This document shows positions 55,371 through 64,000 of a stretch of DNA of 64,000 bases, one piece after another. Under the pieces are notes generated by a model. That model saw only the letters and a program-made list of their open reading frames with translations. It had not been told where the DNA came from and ran no database searches. Both the position numbers and the translations under genes were made by a program. Source of the stretch: Globodera rostochiensis (Eukaryota; Nematoda; Chromadorea; Rhabditida; Heteroderidae); contig JAEVLN010000025.1 in assembly GCA_018350325.1 (NCBI GenBank), forward strand, positions 785,799-849,798, given 5' to 3'. Position 1 is the stretch's first letter. Every line of letters starts with the position of its first letter.

Positions 55371-56457
55371 TTTATTTGATTTCTGAAAATTTTATTTTTT
55401 GAAGAAATAGTGTGCAAAAAAGAGAGAGTCAGGCGGTGAGAGTAATTTGACATGAACACACCCCATCTAAAAATTGTTTTAGTTACTTTCTTGAAAATTA
55501 TTTTTTGGAGAAATAGTGTGCTAAAAAGAGAGAGTCAGGCTGCGAGAGAATTTGGACATGAACGCACCCCATCTAAAAATTGTTTAATTACTTTTTTGAA
55601 AATTTTATTTTTTGGAGAAATAGTGTGCTAAAAAGAGAGAGTCAGGCTGCGAGAATAATTTGGGCATGAGCGCATCCCATCTAAAAATTGTTTTAGTTTA
55701 ATTTATGAATATTTCATTTTTCGAAGAAATAGTGTGCTAAAAATAGAGAGCCAGGCGGCGAGAGTAATTTGACATGAACACACCCCATCAAAAAATTGTT
55801 TTAGTTACTTTCTTGAAAATTTTATTTTTTGGAGAAATCGTGTGCTAAAAAGAGAGAGTCAGGCTGCGAGAGTAATTTGGACATGAACGCACCCCATCTA
55901 AAATTGTTTTAGTTACTTTTTTGAAAATTTTATTTTTTGGAGAAATAGTGTGCTAAAAAGAGAGAGTCAGGCGGCGAGAGTAATTTGGACATGAACGCAC
56001 CCCATCTGAAAATTGTTTTATTTGATTTCTGAAAATTTTATTTTTTGAAGAAATAGTGTGCAAAAAAGAGAGAGTCAGGCGGCGAGAGTAATTTGACATG
56101 AACACACCCCATCTAAAAATTGTTTTAGTTACTTTCTTGAAAATTATTTTTTGGAGAAATAGTGTGCTAAAAAGAGAGAGTCAGGCTGCGAGAGAATTTG
56201 GACATGAACGCACCCCATCTAAAAATTGTTTTAGTTACTTTTTTGAAAATTTTATTTTTTGGAGAAATAGTGTGCTAAAAAGAGAGAGTCAGGCTGCGAG
56301 AATAATTTGGGCATGAGCGCATCCCATCTAAAAATTGTTTTAGTTTAATTTATGAATATTTCATTTTTCGAAGAAATAGTGTGCTAAAAATAGAGAGCCA
56401 GGCGGCGAGAGTAATTTGACATGAACACACCCCATCAAAAAATTGTTTTAGTTACTT
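55371..56457 (-). repeat. satellite array, inverted orientation
   Basis: About ten monomers of the same satellite as 37619-49603, on the opposite strand. The segments 55440-55800 and 56098-56457 repeat each other 658 bp apart, a six-monomer higher-order unit. The right edge cuts into a coding exon. Confidence 0.95.
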
Positions 56458-59360
56458 CTGTCTGGCAGCTATTGGGCAACTGCCCAGAAGGCGCGCATTC
56501 AACAGCTAACAATTTCAACGCTGCTTTCCTGATACGCTCGGGTTTCAGTTTATCCGCATAGAACAATGCTGCGGTTGAGGTATTAGTGTCAGCTGGCTCA
56601 AAGTGTTGGTCAAAGAAAATTTGTAAGTTGGTACGTCTTGGCATTTTGCCTGTCCAAAGTCTCATTTGTTTACATTTGGATTTATTTCGGGATTGTGATA
56701 GATAGCCAGCAGTAGAAACGTTTTGAAATAAGACCACTTTCGACGCAATATGTTTTTATTCAGATAAAATGAATTTGAATAAATGGACGGCTGATGGGAT
56801 ATAGTTTTGAGAATAAAACCAAATAAAATGAATGATATTGGATAGAGCAAACAATAAGTGTTGTATGGGAGAGGTCAGAGAAACGAAAATTCGAGAGAGA
56901 GTTATGCGCGAGAGAGATCGTCCCGCGTAGTAAGTGAGGTAACAAAAATTTGTCGGCGGGGGCAAATGCCCACTTAATACGACCAAAATACGACAGACAA
57001 CAAACAACACAACGAGCAATTGCCCAAATTCAACGGCGCATCTAATACCCTCCACAGCGGCACACGTCCGGCTTAGGGCGTCGCGTACACGGACGAGTTC
57101 CTCTGGCAAGGCAAACTTGGCAAAGCCAACGCTCATCCTCCGCAGGTGGGTAGCCATTGTCCACTGCGCACGCGCGGCCCCTGGCCTACGGTCCACGGGG
57201 AGTCGAATGTTGTGGTGGTACCACCGTTTGCAGTGATGGCCATGGCAAGCGATGGAAAGTGTACGCCGCTTCAAAATTAAGGGGAGTGAACATTTCGGCC
57301 AGAAAGGAGGGTGGGGACAAGACTAATCAAAGCTATGACGGTTCAACACAAGACCGATAAGTTAGTTACCTTGTTCTTCTCCTTAAAAGGGCGGTCACAC
57401 CCCGCGCAGTGTTGGTCATACCACTTGATGGCTTCCTCATGGATATTGTGATGTTCGCCGTCCACATGTTGCTGATCAGCCTGAATCTGGCGTTGTGCCT
57501 CGGGCAAGTGCCCATTGTCGTTCAGTGGTGGTATCGGCGCCGCCGGCGGCAGTGGCAAATTGTTGACGTTGTCGTTCGGTTGTATCTGCGGTACCAGTTG
57601 AGCCGGTGACAGTGGAAAATTGTTGTTGTTGTTCGGTGATGTCGGCGGTACCAGATGCGCCGACAAGTCGCCAAAAGGCACGAATGGTGTCGGTGGCCCT
57701 GCCCACTCAAAAGGCTTAAAAGGCTCGGTTAGATCGCTCGCTTGACACATATGCAACCAATGGTTGAAGAGACGGCGCGCGCCTTTGCACCACAACATGA
57801 CGGTTGAGAGAGCGATCGCGGAGCGCTCGAGAAGGATCTGGCGGTCCCAACAAGCACGCGCAAGTTGCCGCTACCAATAACTGCTTGCTGGACTTGGCGG
57901 ACGTTGTCGACAGAGACGGCGGCGGGCAAATGCCCCCCCCGTACTCTCAATGTTGGCCGTGGCCATGCTCTCCTCGAATAAGTTGCAACCGCTAAGCCCT
58001 CCTGCACTTCCTGCTGGGTTGGTACCCAAGCCTGCCAATTGGTTTTTTTGTTTGATTGCACTGGTCGGGTTAAATAGGTACCTAGAGGTGGGGCGCCGCG
58101 AGATGAAACGGCGGCGAGGGAGTGCGGTGGAAGAGAAAATCGGGCGATTTGCTTCGGCGGCGGTCTTGTGATGTTGATGGCTGGTTGTGGTGCTGACGCT
58201 GGAGGTGGGCGATGCGGGCGACGATATCGATGAGGCCTTCTTTTGCAAAAAAACGATATGAGGCACAGAAACCATTGTAGTGGACAAAGCCATTGTGTGG
58301 AAGACAAACGTGTATGGGTTAATATTTATGCATACAATCCAAGCATATGATGGGGGGCAAATCCCAATTATGATCAATCACCACAAAAAAGGGCAAATGC
58401 CCTTCGAACAACAATGGTTCATATTCTTCTTCTTCAGTACTGGCCGTACGGGGCACCTCTGTCCATGAGCTCGTCGATGTTGTGGCACGGAGGGCGCAAT
58501 TTTGGCAGAAGTTTGGCCAATGTTGCGTTGAGGTCGCCGTGGAAGCGATAGTTGGTCAGAATTTCGGCCATAGCACGCCAGCCCAGTGGCCTATTGTCGC
58601 CGCGGTCAGCTGTGTCAACCAGACCAACGAGGCCGGGGGTGTTTGCGAGAAACTTAATGGATAGTGCTTGTGTTAACCAAGACGAGAAAATGGTAAAGGT
58701 AAAGTGCAAAGACCGGATAGCAAGGGATTGGTCTTAAAGTACGACTGGCACTAAGATAGAAACGACTTAAACTGAGTACGGTATCCCGTGGAAAAAAATC
58801 TAACCAAGCCGGCGTTCGTAACGGCTGAGGCGTGGCGAGAGGAGATGGCATCAATGAGAAAGTCCAAAAGAGGCTCTTTGCCCTCGCACAAAATGCGGAA
58901 GGAGACTGCTCGACATGCCGTTTGAAATTCCACGCTCTCGTTTCAATTGTGGCAGGCAAATGCCCACTGTCCATTGCAAACAGCTGGTCCCACAGGGCCG
59001 TTTTCGAGACTTCGCTGCCACCACGAATTAGGTCCTGCAATTTAAAACCGTTTTATCTCATTCACCTAACATCCCCTCACACATTAAACCACTTACGGCT
59101 GTAGCTTGCGGCAGAGTCTGTGCTTTCTCTGGTATTATGCCGCACCAACGGCGTTGCTCAAACAGGAGGCAATTTTTGGATCCGTGCGGAAGGAGTATGG
59201 TAGAAACTGGGTTGAGCCCTGACCCCTCGGAGCGTGAAAGTCGGAGTCGGGGACGACCAATTTTTTCGGAGTCGGGGTCTGGGACCGGGGTTCGGGGTTG
59301 AAGAAAATATTTTGTTTTCATAAAAATTTCGGCAATGTCTTCGATGAGCAATCATAAAAT
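56458..59360 (-). CDS. GC-rich multi-exon gene of unknown function, 3' end cut by satellite
   Basis: Coding-like minus-strand blocks in order: 59180-59099 (RRWCGIIPEKAQTLPQATA, donor GTAAGT); 59040-58960 (DLIRGGSEVSKTALWDQLFA, acceptor TGCAG); 58920-58790 (FQTACRAVSFRILCEGKEPL); 58640-58450 (LGWRAMAEILTNYRFHGDLN); 58450-58390 (TASTEEEEYEPLLFEG); 58310-58160 (RFFAKEGLIDIVARIAHLQ); 57798-57375 (proline/asparagine-rich, then IKWYDQHCAGCDRPFKEKNK with Cys pairs); 57160-57010 (RRMSVGFAKFALPEELVRVR); 56690-56458 (MPRRTNLQIFFDQHFEPADT, KPERIRKAALKLLAVECAPS). The last block runs directly into satellite DNA, so the gene is truncated. Only the first junction is clearly canonical; other joins need frame changes, so decay or consensus errors are likely. 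Helical-repeat-like content would suit a large scaffold protein; not recognised. Confidence 0.45.
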
Positions 59361-60230
59361 ATATATTTATTTTCAAATCCATTTATCGCATCCTCAAATA
59401 TCTCATGAGTAAAGACCTAATTTGTAAAAAAAAAATATTTACCTATGTATTTCTCATCATGTTTGACGTAGCCCACGGAATACGGAATCATTACGCAAAA
59501 TCACGGAATACGAAATCACCAATAATAAATTGTGTGATCAAAATAATCACAATTTATATATTCGATATTATGTTCTCGCGAGTGATTTTGAACCTGATTA
59601 TCAGGCTCAGAGATATTTTACATAAATTCCAGTTAGATCACTGTGTCATCCCCGAGTAAAAATAATTTTAAAATTACTCTTTTTCCTGATTCTTAGTAGA
59701 AAACTAAAATAATGACTCATAAAACGAAATAAAATGCTTTTTGCAAATTTTAGGCACATTTTCTTAATTGAATTTTAAAATTTTTGGGTTGCGAAACCCT
59801 TAACAAATTGAGTCAAAAAATTTAAAATTTTCTCGGCGGCGCCTATCGGCCCCCCCCCGCCAAAGTGTGGCAGAATCCGCAAAAAAAAATTTTGAATTCT
59901 TCGAATATTTCTCAATAGGGTTGTTGGCGGTCGGTTAACCGAACCGAAACCGGCTTTTTGGCCCAAAAACCGTAGGGGGGTGCATTTTGGGGGGTTTATT
60001 ACATTTTTCGTACGCAATTTTTTTCAAATTTCAAAATTTTAAAGTGATTAGAAATGGAAGGAGTCCGGCGATGCCGAGAGGCGCCGCCGGTAAAATGTTT
60101 TGACTTTTTTGATGGAATTTGTTAAGAAAATTGGCCCGAAAATGATTAAGGTTTGCCTCGGAAATTGCGGTTGAATTTTTAAACACAATTTTTATAATTT
60201 GAAAATTTTAGGAGCTAAAATAAAACCTTT
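59361..60230. other. intergenic with repeat fragments
   Basis: ATCACGGAATACG words at 59475-59520; GC-rich hairpin copies at 59805-59870 and 60065-60130 (CTCGGCGGCGCCTATCGG and GAGGCGCCGCCGG). No gene seen. Confidence 0.5.
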
Positions 60231-60254
60231 TCAGTGAATTGCAAATAAAATTTC

Positions 60255-60440
60255 AAAAAAGTCTCGAGTCTCGGGTCTCGACTCGAGAAAAGTCTCGGGT
60301 TTTTTGGGTCTCGGTATCGAGTCTCGGGGTCAAGTCTCGGTCTCGAGTCTCGGGGTCAAGTCTCGGTCTCGGTCTCGAGTCTCGGGGTCAAGTCTCGGTA
60401 TCGAGTCTCGAGTCTCGGTAAATTTTGGGTCTCGTGCATC
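60255..60440. repeat. TCTCGAGTCTCGG short-word repeat
   Basis: TCTCGGGTCTCG/CTCGAG words over about 180 bp, ending GTCTCGTGCATCACTA, which resembles a hAT-type end. Confidence 0.7.
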
Positions 60441-60544
60441 ACTACTATTTACCGAATCAGAATTCTTGACTGGATTATAAACAACAAAAAAAGTGTCAGT
60501 ACTAAGTTGTTAAGGACAGCTTGCCGAGCAAAAGGCTCAACACC

Positions 60545-60740
60545 AGTGATATGCCAAAATGCCGAAATATGTGCCAATATATGCCAAGCCGAAATATGTG
60601 CCAATATATGCCAAAAATGCCGAAAATGTGCAATATAGTAAAATATGCACCAAAATATGCCCATGCCAAAAATGCCGACATATGCACCAAAACATGCCAA
60701 AAATGCAGACTGCATCAAAATATGCAAAAAGCCGAAATTG
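60545..60740. repeat. AAATATGTGCCAATATATGC short tandem repeat
   Basis: Variants of ATGCCAAAAATGCCGA and AATATGTGCCAATATATGCC. Open in several frames; not coding. Confidence 0.7.
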
Positions 60741-60860
60741 CAAAGTATTTCAATTGGATTTTAAGCAAACAAAGTTAAAATCATTAAATGCCAAAAGAAT
60801 TTTTACAAATCATTGCCCATTTAAATACTTTCCGAATTAGGGTTCTCAATTTCCTGAACA

Positions 60861-61812
60861 TTAGCGGCGGCATTTTCTTCCACAAAATGTCTTATCGATA
60901 GAATTTGGATAAAATTGCTGTCGTTTAAATTGCTTTTTCCATCTAGACAAAGTGACTCTTCCAATTTTCAACATTCTGGCAATATCCTTGTCACTAATTT
61001 TAAGATTTGTACCCTTAATTTCATAATAACGTTTCATCAATTCCGTTTGTTCGCTGTGTGGGTATTTATTTGGTTCTGTAAAAGAATTTGTAATTAATAT
61101 GAATAAATAATAAAATTGGGTCCAAATACTCACCGGTTTGGCCAAGTGCACGTTTCCAATTGTAAATTGTTACAAAACTTAGGCCCAACTCTTTTGCGAC
61201 AGTTTTATCTAATTCATTTTGAGAGTTTTTGATTCCGTCCCGCTTTAACTCGGCTTTCGTCTGATCAAATTTCTCTATCAAATTTTTCCGCTCTTCTTTT
61301 TCTTTTCGGTAGTTATGCCTTTTTTGACTTAGGCCAAATTCTTTTTTCCATTCATATATTTTTGTGCGATAGACGATTAAATGTTCAGCAATTTTCTTTT
61401 CAATTTGAACCCATTCTTTTTTCGAATATTTTCCTTTTTGCTTAAATTCGTATTTCATAGCATTAAATTTGTCGATAATTTTACGTTTTTGCTCATCTTC
61501 AGCAACATTTTCGTTTGAATTGGCATTATCAGAGTGATCAGACTTTGTGAGAGGCGGATTATTCTGATCAGTTGAATTGGGTTCAATTTGTCCAATTTGG
61601 GTGTTCTGCCGGTCGATTTGGTACATTTTGTCCAAAGTTTGTTCAAGCGTTAATTTATTCCATTCTTTGTCTTTGTCATTGTCCCACCAGCCTTCTCCGA
61701 ATATTTCATCAATTATTTTGTGTGGCGTTTCCTCCAATTGTACGGATTCGGCTTTGTCCAGGGAATTTGTTGCGAAAAATGACACCAAAATTAAAATACA
61801 AAGCTTTTTCAT
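60861..61812 (-). CDS. secreted triple-HTH family protein, isolated copy with shortened tail
   Basis: Exons 61812-61134 and 61075-60861 (297 residues), 58-bp intron, GTGAGT/TTTTACAG, phase 1. Signal peptide about 1-20 (LCILILVSFFATNSLDK); motif variant IDEIFGEGWWDN; a changed spacer (KEWNKLTLEQTLDKMY); one NSTDQNNPPLTKSDHSDNAN unit; HTH-like unit 1 IAEHLIVYRTKIYEWKKEFG; unit 2 VAKELGLSFVTIYNWKRALG; unit 3 IARMLKIGRVTLSRWKKQF. A one-base insertion after NSID turns the usual GHSVEENAA tail into KTFCGRKCRR and an early stop. Some 26 kb from the cluster, beyond the satellite arrays. A partial leader motif (GTAAATTCAGAGTT) precedes it. Confidence 0.8.
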
Positions 61813-62230
61813 TTTATTTGGGCAAAAAGCAACTCTGAATTTACAATTTATTTTTATAATTTAAATGCAAAATTCGATTGCAAATTTGTCAAAATTTTGT
61901 GTTAAAGAATTTCTTGCAAAAAGATTTTAAAGAATAACAAATACTCACAAAATGAAATTAAATAAAATGGTGAATTTTTTAGTCCAAATAAATTGGAGAC
62001 ACTAAGAATATCAATAAAGCTGGCGATCATTTTTTTCTGCCAACCTGGTATTTTTTACTGTTGAGCATGCTTTATGCGATAATACTTGTATTTTCTGAGC
62101 TAGGTATCAAATTTTTATTTTCTACATTCAAAAACCCCGAAAATCATTAAACGAGTTCAAATATAGGGAATTTAAAAACTGGGGATTAGAAGGTGTTAAT
62201 TGAGATTTTTAATGGGGTTTGCGTTGATAG
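61813..62230. other. AT-rich intergenic DNA
   Basis: Nothing recognised beyond the partial leader motif of the gene at 61812. Confidence 0.4.
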
Positions 62231-62239
62231 GCGCGTTTG

Positions 62240-63360
62240 CGAATTTGATTTTTGCGCAGCAAGGAAAATTCGATTTTTGCGCCGCAGGGAAAATTCGATG
62301 CGCCGCAGGGAAAATTCGATTTTGCGCCGCAGGGAAAATTCGATTTTTGCGCCGCAGGGAAAATTCGATTTTTGCGCCGCAGGGAAAATTCGATGCACCG
62401 CAGAGAAAATTCGATGCGCCGCAGGGAAAATTCGATTTTGCGCCGCAGGGAAAATTCGATGCGCCGCAGGGAAAATTCGATTTTGCGCCGCAGGGAAAAT
62501 TCGATTTTTGCGCCGCAGGGAAAATTCGATTTTTGCGCCGCAGGGAAAATTCGATGCACCGCAGAGAAAATTCGATGCGCCGCAGGGAAAATTCGATTTT
62601 GCGCCGCAGGGAAAATTCGATGCGCCGCAGGGAAAATTCGATTTTTGCGCAGCAGAGAAAATTCGATTTTTGCGCCGCAGGGAAAATTCGATTTTTGCGC
62701 CGCAGGGAAAATTCGATTTTTGCGCAGCAGGGAAAATTCGATTTTTGCGCCGCAGGGAAAATTCGATTTTTGCGCCTCAGGGAAAATTCGATTTTTGCGC
62801 CGCAGGGAAAATTCGATTTTTGCGCCGCAGGGAAAATTTGATTTTTGCGCCGCAGGGAAAATTCGGTCTTTGCGCCTCAGGGAAAATTCGATTTTTGCGC
62901 CGCAGGGAAAATTCGATTTTTGCGCCGCAGGGAAAATTCGATTTTTGCGCAGCAGGGAAAATTCGGTCTTTGCGCCTCAGGGAAAATTCGATTTTTGCGC
63001 CGCAGGGAAAATTCGATGCGCCGCAGGGAAAATTTGATTTTTGCGCCGCAGGGAAAATTCGATGCGCCGCAGGGAAAATTCGATTTTTGCGCCGCAGGGA
63101 AAATTCGATTTTTGCGCAGCAGGGAAAATTCGGTCTTTGCGCCTCAGGGAAAATTCGATGCGCCGCAGGGAAAATTTGATTTTTGCGCCGCAGGGAAAAT
63201 TTGATTTTTGCGCCGCAGGTAAAATTCGATGCGCCGCAGGGAAAATTCGATTTTTGCGCCGCAGGGAAAATTCGATTTTTGCGCCGCAGGGAAAATTCGA
63301 TTTTTGCGCCGCAGGGAAAATTCGATTTTTGCGCCGCAGGGAAAATTCGATTTTTGCGCA
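62240..63360. repeat. minisatellite of CGATTTTTGCGCCGCAGGGA units
   Basis: About 45 units of 25 bp (AAAATTCGATTTTTGCGCCG CAGGG) mixed with 21-24 bp forms lacking TTTTTG. Open in nearly all frames because the unit has no stops; the long predicted frames on both strands are artefacts. Confidence 0.95.
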
Positions 63361-63805
63361 ACTTGTCGGGAACAAAACGTCCTGGGAACAAACTGTCGTA
63401 ACAAAACGGCGGGAACAAAACGTCTCGGGAACAAAACGGCGGGAACAAAACGTCCCGGGAACAAACTGGTCGGAACAAAACGGCGGGAACAAAACGTCCC
63501 GGGAACAAACTGGTCGTAACAAAACGGCGGGAACAAAACGTCTCGGGAACAAAACGGCGGGAACAAAACTTCCCGGGAACAAACTGGTCGTAACAAAACG
63601 GCGGGAACAAAACGTCTCGGGAACAAAACGGCGGGAACAAAACTTCCCGGGAACAAACTGGTCGTAACAAAACGGCGGGAACAAAACGTCTCGGGAACAA
63701 AACGGCGGGAACAAAACGTCCCGGGAACAAACTTGGCGGGAACAAAACGGCGGGAACAAAACGTCCCGGGAACAAACTGGTCGGGAACAAAATGGCGGGA
63801 AAAGA
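63361..63805. repeat. second minisatellite of GGGAACAAAACGTCCCGGGA words
   Basis: Words GGCGGGAACAAAACG, TCTCGGGAACAAA and AACTGGTCGTAACAAA in a compound unit of about 63-100 bp. It joins directly to the previous array without spacer. Confidence 0.9.
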
Positions 63806-63829
63806 CGGAAAATTCAATTTGGAAAAATT

Positions 63830-64000
63830 TGTATTTTTGTGTTAAAGCTTTTAATATTCAAATTTTTAAATATTAATAAATTTATTTAGCTTTGGCAAAA
63901 AATTATGAAATGTAATAAATGACAGTCCTTAAAATTGAAATGGGCATTCCATATAAATGATATTTTTTAATAATCATCTCATCCGAATCAATATTCCCTT
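63830..64000. repeat. dispersed AT-rich repeat
   Basis: AATGTAATAAATGACAGTCC and ATTGAAATGGGCATTCCATA match the repeats near 33480 and 37210. It continues past the window edge. Confidence 0.5.

Noticed and set aside
60545..60780. Met/Pro/Lys-rich small proteins
   Set aside because: Products of the ATGCCAAAAATGCC-type repeat in several frames.
62193..63817. Open frames of up to 346 codons on both strands
   Set aside because: Stop-free minisatellite units in all frames; no start context or domain.

Overview
The window is nuclear DNA of a eukaryote, most probably a nematode. The best evidence is a spliced minus-strand gene at 3408-6129: an N-terminal membrane segment of cuticle-collagen type, then Gly-X-Y blocks with cysteine clusters. 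Introns here are short (about 50-60 bp) GT-AG introns in AT-rich DNA, and ordinary coding DNA is GC-rich by contrast. A plant-parasitic tylenchid is a reasonable guess, but nothing in the window proves it.

Layout. 1-7.3 kb: end of an unknown gene, two spare 3' terminal exons, a minisatellite, the collagen-like gene, and a dense cluster of TGATCA palindromes upstream of it. 7.9-35 kb: a cluster of an AT-rich gene family in both orientations, with eight full copies (7908+, 12746-, 13839+, 18332-, 23762-, 25848+, 28565+, 34920-) and several broken ones; a ninth full copy is isolated at 61812-. Each standard member has a signal peptide, an FDEIF-GWWDK motif, a variable acidic NST-containing repeat, two helix-turn-helix-like units in exon 1, a conserved 52-60 bp phase-1 intron, and a third helix-turn-helix-like unit in exon 2. 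I do not recognise the family; secreted proteins with triple HTH units are the most novel system here. 35-37.6 kb: SINE-like, foldback and dispersed repeats. 37.6-49.6 kb: a satellite array of about 109-bp monomers, interrupted by a pogo/Tc5-like transposon that has lost its catalytic core. 49.7-51.4 kb: a possible membrane-protein gene, strand uncertain. 51.9-55.3 kb: a TIR element and a second decayed pogo-like transposase. 55.4-56.5 kb: the same satellite inverted. 56.5-59.4 kb: a GC-rich multi-exon minus-strand gene I cannot name, cut by the satellite. 60-64 kb: short-word repeats, the last family member and two minisatellites.

How it fits together. The family locus looks like a fast-evolving multigene cluster embedded in transposons. 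Copies differ in repeat number (1 to 27 units), tail reading frame, and loss or gain of HTH units. Flanks, introns and leader sequences are duplicated with the genes, so spread was by DNA duplication rather than retrocopying. Many long open frames in the window are only tandem repeats without stops and are not listed as genes.
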